Part shown: positions 26,962 to 36,792 of the stretch, in pieces
Layout of the letters: each line of letters starts with the position of its first letter
Position numbering within the stretch: the stretch's first letter is position 1
Assembly: GCF_030547185.1 (NCBI RefSeq)
Contig: NZ_JAUOQR010000001.1
Span: 62,001 to 126,000 of the forward strand
Source: Neptuniibacter sp. 1_MG-2023
Lineage (GTDB): Bacteria > Pseudomonadota > Gammaproteobacteria > Pseudomonadales > Balneatricaceae
Direction: 5' to 3'
DNA length: 64,000 nucleotides
The notes under the pieces: generated by a model
Databases searched by the model: none
What the model was told of the DNA's origin: nothing
Seen by the model: only the letters and a program-made list of their open reading frames with translations
Program-made: the position numbers and the translations under genes

Positions 26962-28725
26962 CTAAGGCGTTTTACGTAATTTAATGTTTAATTCACGAAG
27001 CTGAACAGCGCTAACCTCACCTGGCGCATTGGTCATCGGACAAGATGCACTCTGCGTTTTAGGGAAAGCGATGACTTCACGGATAGAATCCGAACCGGTC
27101 ATCAACATAATCAAACGGTCTAAACCAAACGCTAAACCACCATGCGGAGGCGCACCAAATTTTAGGGCTGTTAGTAAGAAGCCAAATTTATCTTCAGCTT
27201 CTTCGTCAGAAATACCTAGAATTTCAAGTACTTTAGCTTGCATCTCTTGATCATGGATACGGATAGAACCCCCACCCAGCTCACAACCATTAAGCACCAT
27301 GTCATACGCACGGGATAGTGCCGCTAGCGGATCAGCTTTAAGCTCTTCTGGTGAGCAGCTTGGTGCCGTAAATGGGTGGTGCAGCGCAGTTAAACCGCCA
27401 TCACTTGTCTCTTCAAACATTGGGAAATCAACAACCCAAAGTGGCGCCCACTCGCGCTGAGACATTTCAAGATCTTCACCTACTTTAATACGTAAAGCGC
27501 CTAGTGCCTCAGAAACCACTTTCTCTTGATCAGCACCGAAGAAAACAATATCGCCATTTTCTGCGCCTAAGCGCTCCATAATCGCCATTGTTACATCATC
27601 ACCTAAGAACTTGATGATAGGTGACTGAAGGCCATTCGCGCCGTTTTCAATTTCATTCACTTTGATCCACGCCAAGCCCTTAGCACCGTAAATGCTAACA
27701 AACTTAGTGTAATCATCGATATTTTTACGTGTCAGCTTAGCGCCGCCCGGTACTTTAAGCGCAGCAACACGGCCTTTAGGATCTTTTGCTGGCCCAGCAA
27801 AGACTTTGAACTCAATCTCGGCCATTAAGTCAGCAACATCAACCAATTCCATTGGGAAACGGAGATCTGGCTTATCAGAACCAAAACGCTGCATCGCTTC
27901 AGAGTATGGCATGCGTGGGAAATCACCCAGATCAACACCCTTAAGCTCAAGGAACAGTTTACGGATCATTTTCTCAGTTAGGCCCATGATTGATTCTTCA
28001 TCCATAAAGGATGTTTCAATATCAATCTGGGTAAATTCAGGCTGACGATCCGCGCGTAAATCTTCATCACGGAAACATTTAGCGATCTGATAATAACGAT
28101 CAAAACCCGACACCATTAATAACTGTTTAAACAGTTGTGGTGACTGCGGCAATGCAAAGAAAGCCCCTTCATGGATACGGCTTGGCACCAAGAAGTCTCG
28201 CGCACCTTCAGGCGTTGCACGGTTCAAAATTGGCGTTTCAATATCAAGGAAGCCGTTATCATCTAAAAAGTTACGGATCGAATTAGATACTTTAGAGCGG
28301 AAACGTAGTTTTTCCTGCATTTCAGGACGACGTAGATCGATGTAACGATGACGCAAGCGAACATCTTCACCCACCTGTTGATGTTCATCCAACTGGAAGG
28401 GAGGTGTTTCAGACTTGTTCAATAGAACCAGCTCTTTACCTAATACTTCGATCTCACCTGTCGGCATATCAGCATTAGTTGTACCTTCAGGACGCGCACG
28501 CACAGTCCCTTTAATTTCGATAACAAACTCATTACGACAGCTATCAGCAAGAGTAAAACTCTCTTCACGATCGGGGTCGAATACAACCTGCGTAATACCT
28601 TCACGGTCACGCACGTCTAGGAAGATAACGCCACCATGGTCACGGCGACGGTGCACCCAACCTGCCAGTGTAATGTCTTCACCGATATGCTCTTTTCTAA
28701 GATCGCCGCAATAATGACTGCGCAT
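26962..28725 (-). CDS. aspS: aspartyl-tRNA synthetase
   Basis: The 587-residue bacterial-type AspRS has an OB-fold anticodon-binding domain (about residues 1-110) and a class II catalytic core. Motif 2 is [18 protein letters not shown] and motif 3 is [15 protein letters not shown]. The bacterial GAD insertion domain lies in the middle. It charges tRNA-Asp with aspartate. Whether it is discriminating or also charges tRNA-Asn cannot be decided by eye. It follows fmdB by 87 bases and precedes yebC, the conserved order. Confidence 0.97.
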   Translation of the reverse strand: MRSHYCGDLRKEHIGEDITLAGWVHRRRDHGGVIFLDVRDREGITQVVFDPDREESFTLADSCRNEFVIEIKGTVRARPEGTTNADMPTGEIEVLGKELVLLNKSETPPFQLDEHQQVGEDVRLRHRYIDLRRPEMQEKLRFRSKVSNSIRNFLDDNGFLDIETPILNRATPEGARDFLVPSRIHEGAFFALPQSPQLFKQLLMVSGFDRYYQIAKCFRDEDLRADRQPEFTQIDIETSFMDEESIMGLTEKMIRKLFLELKGVDLGDFPRMPYSEAMQRFGSDKPDLRFPMELVDVADLMAEIEFKVFAGPAKDPKGRVAALKVPGGAKLTRKNIDDYTKFVSIYGAKGLAWIKVNEIENGANGLQSPIIKFLGDDVTMAIMERLGAENGDIVFFGADQEKVVSEALGALRIKVGEDLEMSQREWAPLWVVDFPMFEETSDGGLTALHHPFTAPSCSPEELKADPLAALSRAYDMVLNGCELGGGSIRIHDQEMQAKVLEILGISDEEAEDKFGFLLTALKFGAPPHGGLAFGLDRLIMLMTGSDSIREVIAFPKTQSASCPMTNAPGEVSAVQLRELNIKLRKTP

Positions 28726-28812
28726 AATTTACTGTTCCTGTTAACTTAAATAGATCGGGTCTACACCCAATCGTCTATGAATTAATAACCTATCCAGTAC
28801 TCTTCGCTAACC

Positions 28813-29040
28813 TTAGCTAGCGGAGCTGTCCGGTGTACCTGCAAGATTTTTCTTCTTACCGGTTTTAAAATCTGTTTCATACCAACCAGAGCCTGATAAA
28901 CGAAAGCCCGGTGCTGATACTTTTTTAACTACATCACTGCTTGCGCATGAAACACAAACTGGCGCTGGTGCATCACTTTTAAGAACTAACTTCTCAAATT
29001 CGTGACCACAGCTATCACACTTAAAATCAAAGATTGGCAT
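28813..29040 (-). CDS. FmdB-family zinc-ribbon protein
   Basis: A 75-residue protein of the FmdB putative regulatory family. It has an N-terminal zinc ribbon with two CxxC knuckles (FKCDSCGHEFEKL and VCVSCASSD) and the motif FRLSGSGWYETDFK, then a short polar tail. Function is not established; proteins of this family often stand directly upstream of aspS, as here, and are probably co-transcribed with it. The length and motif order are typical for the short form of the family. Confidence 0.88.
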   Translation of the reverse strand: MPIFDFKCDSCGHEFEKLVLKSDAPAPVCVSCASSDVVKKVSAPGFRLSGSGWYETDFKTGKKKNLAGTPDSSAS

Positions 29041-29373
29041 TCGAAATAAGTCCTCAAACTGCTAAGGATAAACCTATTAAAAACGGCGGATTATACCTGA
29101 ATTATTTGATGGTGACAGGCCCCTACCCGCATTGATCGCAGAAAGAGCTATTTGAAGTGAATTTAACAGAATGAAAGTAACTAAACCTAAGTAGTTTTAT
29201 AGGTTTCTAGATTATTGGCTTCACAATAGAAGGCCTGCCTTATTATGATCAGAGCCTATATCTAAGCGAATACTTAAATACTTCCCTTACATTAAAAGGC
29301 AGAGCCTTAACCCGTATGACGCCAGCTCCTTTAGATGCTCAATATTTTATCCACTAAGCAAACGTCTACAGGT
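29041..29373. other. intergenic stretch between fmdB and the HIT gene
   Basis: No gene, clear hairpin terminator or repeat could be supported in these 333 bases. The right half is AT-rich and may contain the fmdB-aspS promoter. Confidence 0.4.
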
Positions 29374-29817
29374 TTAATGAAGTTCAAATGTGAGCTCACC
29401 TGCCAATAAGACTTCAAGCTTAGAGCGAACGTCATCTAGCTGTTCAGCCGTGTAAGGTTGCGCAGGAAACTTACCCCAGACCGGCGCAGGCCAAGCTTTA
29501 TCAGATTCGTAACGCACAATATGATGAATATGAAGCTGAGGAACCACATTACCCAAAGCGGCAATATTCATTTTTTTAGCGGCAAACGCATCAGCAAGAT
29601 TAGACGCTAAAAAAGAGGATTCTTTCATCAATATACATTGATCTTCATCTGACAGGTGATAAGTTTCGGTGACTCCTGCACGGCGCGGAACTAAAATAAA
29701 CCAAGGATAGTTCGCATCATTCAACAATAATAAACGACTAACAGGAAAGTCCCCCAATACAATACAATCAGCTGCAAGTTGGGGATGAAGTTCAAATTCA
29801 AGTTCTAGCTCATCCAT
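29374..29817 (-). CDS. HIT-family nucleotide-binding protein
   Basis: From ATG 29817 the protein has 147 residues, with the histidine-triad motif PQLHIHHIVRYESD near the C-terminal third and LLLNDANYPWFILVPRR earlier. HIT proteins hydrolyse or transfer nucleotide monophosphates (adenosine-phosphoramidate or dinucleoside polyphosphate substrates); the exact one is unknown. The motif reads HIHHI rather than the consensus HxHxH, a variant common in this proteobacterial subgroup. GGGG eight bases before 29817 supports that start over one 15 codons upstream. It diverges from the FemAB-like gene. Confidence 0.85.
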   Translation of the reverse strand: MDELELEFELHPQLAADCIVLGDFPVSRLLLLNDANYPWFILVPRRAGVTETYHLSDEDQCILMKESSFLASNLADAFAAKKMNIAALGNVVPQLHIHHIVRYESDKAWPAPVWGKFPAQPYTAEQLDDVRSKLEVLLAGELTFELH

Positions 29818-29955
29818 TTTTATGCCCCTATATGCAATGGGGATGACGCCCCATACAATCAAAGATAGACCTATAAATTAGTTTAAAAGGTCACTAACAA
29901 TCATTATCCTCAAATTAAAGCTTAGCAACTATAAAAGAAAGCGGGTACCAACAAT

Positions 29956-31089
29956 ATGCTGGAAATAAAATTCAGCCATAAGATCAGCGATATAGATAAA
30001 AACCTATGGAATCAGCTCTCTCCCACTGATAACCCTTTTCTCCGCTATGAGTTTCTTCACGCATTGGAAGAATCAGGCAGCGCCTCCGCTCAATCAGGCT
30101 GGCAGCCTATACACCTACAACTACAAGATAACGGTATAACTGTCGCTATTATGCCGCTCTATCTAAAAAACCACTCTTACGGTGAATACGTGTTTGACTG
30201 GGCGTGGGCCGATGCTTACCAGCAACATGGGCTCAAATACTATCCTAAGTTGGTCTGTGCCATCCCCTTCTCCCCAGTTATGGGCCCGAGGCTATTAACA
30301 CAACAAGATCCCGCTCCTTTGCTAGCCACTATTCGCGCCCAAATACCTGTACTCTGCGAGAAATTAGGCGCTAACTCGTTCCATCTCCTTTTTCCAACCG
30401 AATATGAAAAGAACCATTTAGCGCAGCCCAAATTAATGTTACGCAAAGGCTGTCAGTATCAATGGTTTAATCAAGACTATAAAAGCTTTGAACACTTTTT
30501 AAGCCATTTCACCTCAAGAAAAAGAAAGAATGTAAAAAAAGAACGACAGAAAGTGATCGACCAAGGGATCAGCCATATACAGCTCAGTGGCCATGAGATC
30601 AGCCACCAGCAGATCGAGCAGTTTTATGATTTTTACCGTATGACCTACTTAAAGCGTGGACGTGAAGCTTATCTGAACAAAGAATTTTTCTTTAAGTTAC
30701 AAGAAACAATGCCTGATAACCTTCTCCTTGTTATAGCTATACAAGGGGAGCGCTCCGTCGCTGCAGCCTTATCACTTAAAGACTCCGACACTTTGTATGG
30801 TCGCTACTGGGGCTGCTTTGATGAATACGACAGCCTGCACTTTGAAACCTGCTACTATCAAGGCATCGATTACTGCATACAAAACAATCTAAAACGCTTT
30901 GATTCAGGAGCCCAAGGTGAACATAAGATCCAACGAGGCTTTCAACCTGTAGCTACCTGGTCTACTCACTACGTAAAAGAGGTGGGCTTTAATCAAGCGA
31001 TTAAACGTTTTATTGTGGAAGAAACGGCTATGGTGGATGAACAGATGATAGAGCTCAGTAAATTTCTTCCCTTCAAAGCCGATGAGTAA
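29956..31089 (+). CDS. GNAT/FemAB-like acyltransferase (COG3146, DUF482)
   Basis: A 377-residue protein of the COG3146 (peptidogalycan biosynthesis/recognition, GNAT-like) family. Markers are NPFLRYEFLHALEESGSAS at the N-terminus, the basic FTSRKRKNVKKERQKV in the middle, and GRYWGCFDEYDSLHFETCYY with RFDSGAQGEHKIQRGF toward the C-terminus. The fold resembles FemAB aminoacyltransferases, but the substrate is unknown. Cytosolic location is expected, as no signal peptide is seen. It stands alone, divergent from the HIT gene and followed by a secreted protein. Confidence 0.82.
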   Translation: MLEIKFSHKISDIDKNLWNQLSPTDNPFLRYEFLHALEESGSASAQSGWQPIHLQLQDNGITVAIMPLYLKNHSYGEYVFDWAWADAYQQHGLKYYPKLVCAIPFSPVMGPRLLTQQDPAPLLATIRAQIPVLCEKLGANSFHLLFPTEYEKNHLAQPKLMLRKGCQYQWFNQDYKSFEHFLSHFTSRKRKNVKKERQKVIDQGISHIQLSGHEISHQQIEQFYDFYRMTYLKRGREAYLNKEFFFKLQETMPDNLLLVIAIQGERSVAAALSLKDSDTLYGRYWGCFDEYDSLHFETCYYQGIDYCIQNNLKRFDSGAQGEHKIQRGFQPVATWSTHYVKEVGFNQAIKRFIVEETAMVDEQMIELSKFLPFKADE

Positions 31090-31215
31090 TTAAATAGCCA
31101 ACAATTTCCATTGTTTATGTAGATATGCCACTATCGGAAAACAGTATTTAAATCGGTGTGATGAAGCTATCTATACCATCCGACCGCTAGACAATAAATG
31201 GATAAAGGAAGATCA

Positions 31216-31683
31216 ATGAATATTAGCAAAAACCTGTTACTCGCGGCTCTTATCACACCACTAGCGACCTCTGCACTCGCTGCGCCTTCAATCAATAATA
31301 TGCAGACCTGCCAAGGGGTTATAGATTTTGTTGAATATAAATTGGATTCTGCGCCTGATAAATACCCACAAGAAGATCTAAATGCCGTACGTCTTGGGTT
31401 AGGTGGATATGACAACTTTATTCAACAAGAGATCGTAACACCGGGTCTACTTAAATTTAATGGTGGCGATGCAGCCAAAGCCAAAGCGATGCAAAAGCAA
31501 GTGGATGAGTATAAAGCCACCATAGTCGGCGGACTTAAAAAGCAATATAAAGACACCCGTTTTTATACCGACTTTGCGGTTGCTATCAACGATTGTGCAA
31601 AACAATCAGTACCTGCAGGCCAAGCATTAGAGAACTTAAAAGTTGCCATCAACACGTTAGTTAAACTTGCCAAAATGGGTTAA
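31216..31683 (+). CDS. secreted/periplasmic protein of unknown function
   Basis: From ATG 31216 the protein has 155 residues with a typical signal peptide (MNISKNLLLAALITPLATSA, cleavage after ALA). The mature part is about 135 residues, mostly helical and polar, with two cysteines (MQTCQGV and INDCAKQ) that could form a disulfide. I do not recognise a family. GGAAG four bases upstream supports this start over a TTG or ATG just before. It is followed by the convergent Gre-like gene and shows no operon partner. Confidence 0.75.
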   Translation: MNISKNLLLAALITPLATSALAAPSINNMQTCQGVIDFVEYKLDSAPDKYPQEDLNAVRLGLGGYDNFIQQEIVTPGLLKFNGGDAAKAKAMQKQVDEYKATIVGGLKKQYKDTRFYTDFAVAINDCAKQSVPAGQALENLKVAINTLVKLAKMG

Positions 31684-31707
31684 TCATCACCTTCCTAGCG
31701 CGATAAT

Positions 31708-32208
31708 TTAATAACACGCTGCTACTTGATAACTCTTTTTATCAGTAGCAGTTCCTATATCAACCTGATCACCAAGCCCTAAGCCCATTAACGCTTTACC
31801 TAATGGAGATGAGGGCGTTATTACCATCACCTCTTGACCAAGATTGTGATCACCATATTTCACCTTTAAACCACCGGCTAAACGCCCGATAAGCAGGTAT
31901 TTCACTGCCCCTATTTCATCCTCAAGCTTAACTAATGAGCCCACACCAATCTCATCGACCTCCTCATCATTGCCTGAAGACTCAAGTAACTGCTGAAACG
32001 ACCTTAACTCCTCTTCACACGTCATAACCCGTCTTGATTGACCTTCGGCAAGATACGCCGCCTCCAAGCCCAATGTATCGTACTTATTTTCAGCAACGTT
32101 CTCTTTATCCGTGGCGCTTTGATGTGCTCGTTCTGCAGCGGCTATAGCGTTTTGATAGTCTCGCTCTAACGCCATAACAACCTGTTTAAGTAATTTATAT
32201 TTATTCAA
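31708..32208 (-). CDS. GreA/GreB-family transcription factor-like protein
   Basis: A 166-residue protein with an N-terminal coiled coil (about residues 1-75, ALERDYQNAIAAAERAHQSA) and a C-terminal FKBP-like GreA/GreB domain (VGSLVKLEDEIGAVKYLLIG then ITPSSPLGKALMGLGLGDQV). Gre factors bind the RNA polymerase secondary channel and stimulate cleavage of backtracked RNA. The coiled-coil tip differs from GreA/GreB, so it is more like a Gre-fold paralogue (compare Rnk or other secondary-channel regulators). Whether it retains the acidic catalytic tip is unclear. It has no operon partner. Confidence 0.82.
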   Translation of the reverse strand: MNKYKLLKQVVMALERDYQNAIAAAERAHQSATDKENVAENKYDTLGLEAAYLAEGQSRRVMTCEEELRSFQQLLESSGNDEEVDEIGVGSLVKLEDEIGAVKYLLIGRLAGGLKVKYGDHNLGQEVMVITPSSPLGKALMGLGLGDQVDIGTATDKKSYQVAACY

Positions 32209-32387
32209 GAGAATCTATCTACTTTTTATCAATCTGATTGATCGGTCTTAGACGGAGTATTAAATCATTTCTGGTTACATTTCGTTAGGATTCACTCAAC
32301 ATTGTGCAGCATTTCCTGTTTTTACTCTTAGCTATCTGAATGCATTTATATCAGAGCAAATAAACCCTATAAAAATAAGGAAAGGCC

Positions 32388-32957
32388 ATGTTTAACACAG
32401 ACGTATGTCGCTATCACTATATCAACCTGAATGATCTACCTGAAGATATTCAGGCGATCATCACCGAAGTACAAGAGAAAACAGGGTTTATCCCTAATGT
32501 ATTTTTGACCTTAGCTCGCCGCCCTGATGAGTTTCGTGCATTCTTCGATTACTACCAAGCAATCATGAATAGGGAAGCTAATTTGAGCTTAGCTGAGAAA
32601 GAGATGATTGTGGTTGCCACCAGTTCAGCAAACGGCTGTCAGTATTGTGTCGTTGCTCACGGTGCCGTGTTAAGAATTATCACGAAACAGCCTATACTCT
32701 CTGACCAAATCAGTATTAACCATCACCACAGTGCAATAACTCAGCGGCAAAAATCAATTCTCGATTTCAGTATGAAACTATGTCGTACACCGGAGCAGAT
32801 TAACGAAGAAGATTATAACCATCTCTACAAACAGGGATTAGATGATGAAGATATCTGGGATATCTCCAGCGTCTGTGCGTTTTTTGGTCTATCAAACAGA
32901 ATGGCGATTATAAGTGCGATGCAGCCTAATCCTGAGTTTTATACGATGGGTCGATAA
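32388..32957 (+). CDS. AhpD-like peroxidase-related protein (carboxymuconolactone decarboxylase family)
   Basis: The 189-residue protein has the AhpD/CMD fold with the redox motif NGCQYCVVAHGAVL (CxxC followed by His), preceded by SLAEKEMIVVATSSA, as in 'peroxidase-related enzyme' proteins. Such proteins are thought to reduce peroxides or act as disulfide reductases in the cytosol. AAGGAAAGGCC lies just before the ATG at 32388. The gene stands alone, convergent with the response regulator, and could respond to oxidative stress; no operator was seen. Confidence 0.85.
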   Translation: MFNTDVCRYHYINLNDLPEDIQAIITEVQEKTGFIPNVFLTLARRPDEFRAFFDYYQAIMNREANLSLAEKEMIVVATSSANGCQYCVVAHGAVLRIITKQPILSDQISINHHHSAITQRQKSILDFSMKLCRTPEQINEEDYNHLYKQGLDDEDIWDISSVCAFFGLSNRMAIISAMQPNPEFYTMGR

Positions 32958-32993
32958 ACCTAAAGGTAGCGTCACCTAAAAGCTAAGGTGGCG

Positions 32994-33695
32994 CTACTGC
33001 CATTTAACCTCCGTCGTTAGCATATAACCAGCCCCATAAACGGTTTTAATCAACTCTGGATGCTGAGGATCTGACTCAATTTTCTTCCTCAAACGAGACA
33101 TTCGCACATCAATGCTTCGATCATAGGGAACGCAATTTTCCCCCAATAGCTGATCTCTAGATAAAATCTGAAAAGGATGTTTTAACAGGGCTAACAGCAT
33201 ATCCCCTTCCGCTCGACTTAACGACTCACTGTATTGATCTCGGCTTAAATGAAGCGACTCTGGTTGAAATTTCCAATTCGCAAATAGTGCTTGTTTAGGA
33301 CACTGAGCCGATTGCTGTTTCTGTTTTTCAAGACGGCGATGTAAGCTTTGTACCCGCGCCACTAGCTCCCTAGGTTCAAAAGGTTTAGTAATGTAATCAT
33401 CTGCACCAAACTCTAGGCCTAAAACACGATCAGCTAGACCATCACGGCCAGACACAATAATCACCCCAACCGCCTTATGCTCTAACTCTTTTACTAACTG
33501 CATACCATCAATATCTGGCAAGTTCAGATCAACAATACAGATCTCCGGCAACTGACGATCTAAAGCAGCAAATAACTGTTCGCCATTAGCGCAATATTCC
33601 ACTTGATAACGGTAACTACTCAAGGAAGAACAAATCAACGTCCCTAGATCTTCTTCATCTTCAACAACGTAAATTAATGGACTGTATCCATTCAT
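32994..33695 (-). CDS. OmpR/PhoB-family response regulator
   Basis: A 233-residue regulator with an N-terminal receiver domain (acidic pocket VVEDEEDL, phospho-acceptor Asp56 in CIVDLNLPDIDG, conserved Lys in YITKPFEP). The C-terminal OmpR-type winged helix has CVPYDRSIDVRMSRLRKKIE and LIKTVYGAGYML. Its start overlaps the end of the hybrid kinase gene by four bases (ATGA), so the two are translated as a pair. The likely target is the divergent liv-acs-etf cluster starting at 36793, whose upstream region contains spaced GTTA repeats. Confidence 0.93.
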   Translation of the reverse strand: MNGYSPLIYVVEDEEDLGTLICSSLSSYRYQVEYCANGEQLFAALDRQLPEICIVDLNLPDIDGMQLVKELEHKAVGVIIVSGRDGLADRVLGLEFGADDYITKPFEPRELVARVQSLHRRLEKQKQQSAQCPKQALFANWKFQPESLHLSRDQYSESLSRAEGDMLLALLKHPFQILSRDQLLGENCVPYDRSIDVRMSRLRKKIESDPQHPELIKTVYGAGYMLTTEVKWQ

Positions 33696-36592
33696 GGATT
33701 ATCCTTCTTATTCTTATCAACTAACTCGGGCGAGATCGCCTGTGCTAATGCATCTGCATCAAAAGGTTTTTGTAACAAATTAAAATCAAAATCGGTTTCA
33801 GGAGGGTTCTCCGTGTAACCGGTCATTAAAACAACAAAAGCATTTGGGTGCTGCATTTTAACCAGCGCCGCAACATCGTAGCCATTCTTATGACCTGGCA
33901 TCACTACATCGGAAACAACACCACTAACCCTCTCTAATCCAGCCAGCAACAACGCAGCCTCATCGCCACTATTAGCTTCAATAACAACAAACCCCATGTC
34001 CGTTAATTGCTTACGCACTAATTGACGTAGATCTTGGTTATCTTCCACCAACAAAACTAAAGCGCGATCCCCTTTTGCTGAAAAAGGAGATCTGACTACG
34101 GCCTGCTGGTCCACCTTACCTTCAGATTCAATACCTAGCGTTGCAGGCAGTAAAAGATCTATCTGAGCGCCCGTTTCCCCTTCATGAATATCGCATCGAT
34201 TACGTATGCGCAGATAACCCTTCGACTGTTTTACAAAACCATACACCATACTTAAGCCCAGTCCTGAGCCAGCTCCGGTACCTTTAGTGGTAAAAAACGG
34301 CTCATAGGCTTTTTTAAGCGCTTTTTCCGTAAACCCATCCCCTGTATCGGTAATACAAATTAAAACATACTCACCCGCCGCTACCGCTTCATCAAATCCG
34401 CCACTGACAATATCTGACGCGGTAGATGTTGTACCCGAAACGGTTAAACACAACACCCCTCCCCGACTCATTGCATCCACTGCATTCAATACTATATTAA
34501 CTAAGGCATCTTCCATTTGAGCAGCATCAACATAAACATCCGGTGTTTCGGGCTTAATCTCGGTCAGTAAATTGATATTATCTGGCAATGGTGCCGCCAA
34601 TAAATCAACGAGCTCATGGATTAATCCGCCTAATTTAATACGTGCAGGAGGTAACGATTGTCGACGAGAAAAAGCCAATAACCGTTTTGTCATATCAGCA
34701 CCCCGCCTTGTCGCACGAATAGCTGGACTCAAGTTATCTTGTAGTTCTTCCGGTATAGATTTATGCCGTTGAAGCTCAAGCAAATTACCTAAGATAATAG
34801 TCAATAGATTATTAAAATCATGAGCTAATCCGCCTGACATCTGACCTACCGCTTTCATTTTGCTGACTTCAGCCAAACGCCGTTCCGTTTCCCGCTCATG
34901 GGTAATATCGATAGAAAGGTTAAGAAAACCAACCACTTTTTTCTGATCATTATAAAACGGCAATACAGTTCGACGGGTTAGCATCTCTCTGTCTTGTTCC
35001 TGAAATAGGTACTCATATACTTCAGTTTGCCCTTCAAGAGCCCGTTCTATATTCGGCCGAATCTCTCTATACATATCATCGCCAACCACCTCTTTAAGAG
35101 TTTTCCCCTCAATCTCATCTTTACTCTGATTGAATAAATCTAGGTACTCACGGTTAGCAAAGACAAAGCGCTGTTCTTTATCTAAGTATGCAACTTGAGC
35201 CGGTAGCGCATTAAGAATAAGTCGCTGCCGCGTTTCAACTGCACGTAATTCTGTTTGAGCCAACTCCATAGAGAGAACAGCATCACGTAACTGGTAGTTG
35301 GATTCAGATAACTCTTTAGTACGCGCTTTTACACGTGAATTAAGGGTATTAATATTATCCCGCAGCTGATCAACCATATAATCAAACGATTCAGCTAAAA
35401 GGCCTAACTCATCATTACGATGAATACCTGTCTTCGCAGAATAATTACCTCGGCTGATTTTATAAGCTGTCGATGAAAGCTTCTTAATAGGCGAAGTCAG
35501 CCACTCAGCAAATAGAAAAGCGAGAACAATAGCGGCAAGTAATGCAAAGAACCCCATCGCCATCAGCCGCTGACTTAATTGTACTGAGCTCGCTTTAAGG
35601 TCATCCAAATAGACGGAGGAACTGATATACCAATCAAAGCCCGATAAATGACGTACTAAAGATAGTTTTTCATAAATGTAATTGCCCTGATCATCGGGCC
35701 GGTCCCACTTATAGTAAAGTTCCTTACCCGAATCAGCCACGGCCATAAGATCCTGATAGATCGGTTGCTGTGTAACGGGGTTAAGCTGCTTTGTAAAGTT
35801 AGTTCCATGGATATTCTGGTTGGGATGAAATAGCATATTCCCTTCTGAGTCAAAGACATATAGATAGCCATTCGTTGCAATTTTTACATTTTTTAATGCT
35901 TTATTAATCTCAAAAATTGCGCGCTGCTTCTGTAACTCAACTTCATTCTGAATATCATCAATATAAACACCCGCCCCCATAATAAAGCCCCACTCAGAGA
36001 AGTCTTTTACATAGGAGTATTTATCAATCACTTTGGTATTATTATTCAGGCGCTGCCATTTATATTTATAAAACCCTTGTTTATCCTCACGCACTTTATC
36101 TAATATTTCAGGAATAATAAGCTTACCCTCAGGGCCTATAACCCTCGACATGCTCTTATTATTGAACTCACTATCGGGGTGAGATAACAGGCGAGCATCA
36201 TAATCAGCGATCCAAATATAATCACCATTACCAAAGTCAAATTCACGTAGATCAGCAAACACTTTCTGCCAAACTTGCTCATCACTTAATCCCGTAGTTT
36301 GCCCATCTCTCAAGCTAACCTCTATATGTTTTTCAGCGATATCTAATACTGACTTTAATCGCTGCTCATGGGAATTAAGGGTGTTATCTATATAGGTTTC
36401 TGTACTGGCGTACATACGGTTTGCCAAATCATAAACAATATTTAGCACTTGGCGATTAGAGTGCAGCTCTAAGCCAAAGACATTTTCTTTTATTAATGGA
36501 ACCGTTAGCCAATAGATCGAGCCAAAGATGCTGCCGATCAACACAAGCAGCATTAAAAACAAACGGATAGTAATAGAAGCGTGGCGCTGCAT
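33692..36592 (-). CDS. hybrid sensor histidine kinase with periplasmic Cache domains
   Basis: A 966-residue membrane kinase. Order: TM1 (about residues 9-30); a large periplasmic double-Cache sensor (about 45-340) with two matching motifs, GDYIWIADYDARLLSHP and GYLYVFDSEGNMLFHP; TM2 (343-365); HAMP (366-420); coiled coil; PAS (450-575); HisKA with the phospho-His591 in GLAHDFNN; HATPase (N box VLNAVDAM, G1 TDTGDGF, G2 GSGLGLSMVYGF); and a C-terminal receiver with Asp895 and Lys942. Cache_2-type sensors often bind small carboxylates. It overlaps the response-regulator start and is divergent from the ABC importer, so it is the likely sensor for that cluster; that is inference. Confidence 0.93.
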   Translation of the reverse strand: MQRHASITIRLFLMLLVLIGSIFGSIYWLTVPLIKENVFGLELHSNRQVLNIVYDLANRMYASTETYIDNTLNSHEQRLKSVLDIAEKHIEVSLRDGQTTGLSDEQVWQKVFADLREFDFGNGDYIWIADYDARLLSHPDSEFNNKSMSRVIGPEGKLIIPEILDKVREDKQGFYKYKWQRLNNNTKVIDKYSYVKDFSEWGFIMGAGVYIDDIQNEVELQKQRAIFEINKALKNVKIATNGYLYVFDSEGNMLFHPNQNIHGTNFTKQLNPVTQQPIYQDLMAVADSGKELYYKWDRPDDQGNYIYEKLSLVRHLSGFDWYISSSVYLDDLKASSVQLSQRLMAMGFFALLAAIVLAFLFAEWLTSPIKKLSSTAYKISRGNYSAKTGIHRNDELGLLAESFDYMVDQLRDNINTLNSRVKARTKELSESNYQLRDAVLSMELAQTELRAVETRQRLILNALPAQVAYLDKEQRFVFANREYLDLFNQSKDEIEGKTLKEVVGDDMYREIRPNIERALEGQTEVYEYLFQEQDREMLTRRTVLPFYNDQKKVVGFLNLSIDITHERETERRLAEVSKMKAVGQMSGGLAHDFNNLLTIILGNLLELQRHKSIPEELQDNLSPAIRATRRGADMTKRLLAFSRRQSLPPARIKLGGLIHELVDLLAAPLPDNINLLTEIKPETPDVYVDAAQMEDALVNIVLNAVDAMSRGGVLCLTVSGTTSTASDIVSGGFDEAVAAGEYVLICITDTGDGFTEKALKKAYEPFFTTKGTGAGSGLGLSMVYGFVKQSKGYLRIRNRCDIHEGETGAQIDLLLPATLGIESEGKVDQQAVVRSPFSAKGDRALVLLVEDNQDLRQLVRKQLTDMGFVVIEANSGDEAALLLAGLERVSGVVSDVVMPGHKNGYDVAALVKMQHPNAFVVLMTGYTENPPETDFDFNLLQKPFDADALAQAISPELVDKNKKDNP

Positions 36593-36630
36593 CAGTAATT
36601 CATCTTCCCATCATTGCTCAACAACTCGAA

Positions 36631-36681
36631 GAATGTAACACAAAGTTACCACTCTCAACTCGCTTGTTACATTTGGTTAGA
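36631..36681. promoter_or_regulatory. candidate response-regulator sites upstream of livG-like gene
   Basis: Between the kinase and importer genes, TGTAACACAAAGTTAC (36634-36649) is a dyad (GTAAC, five bases, GTTAC). GTTA repeats start at 36645, 36666 and 36676, with spacings of 21 and 10 bases. Such helical-turn spacing is typical of OmpR-family binding sites. CTCAACT (36654-36660) and AGTTGAG (36692-36698) form a further inverted pair. Function is inferred. Confidence 0.5.
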
Positions 36682-36716
36682 TTCTCAAAATAGTTGAGCA
36701 AGATTTAAGCTTTAAT

Positions 36717-36741
36717 CTGCTGTTAATAAAAATAACAGCAG
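36717..36741 (+). repeat. inverted repeat in leader of importer cluster
   Basis: CTGCTGTTA and TAACAGCAG form a perfect 9-bp inverted repeat with a seven-base A/T-rich loop, 52 bases before the first ABC gene. It could be an operator or an mRNA leader hairpin; no T run follows. Confidence 0.55.
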
Positions 36742-36792
36742 AAGCCTGATCAACATTTCACAGTGACTTCGGCCAGAATAGAGTAGCAAGCG

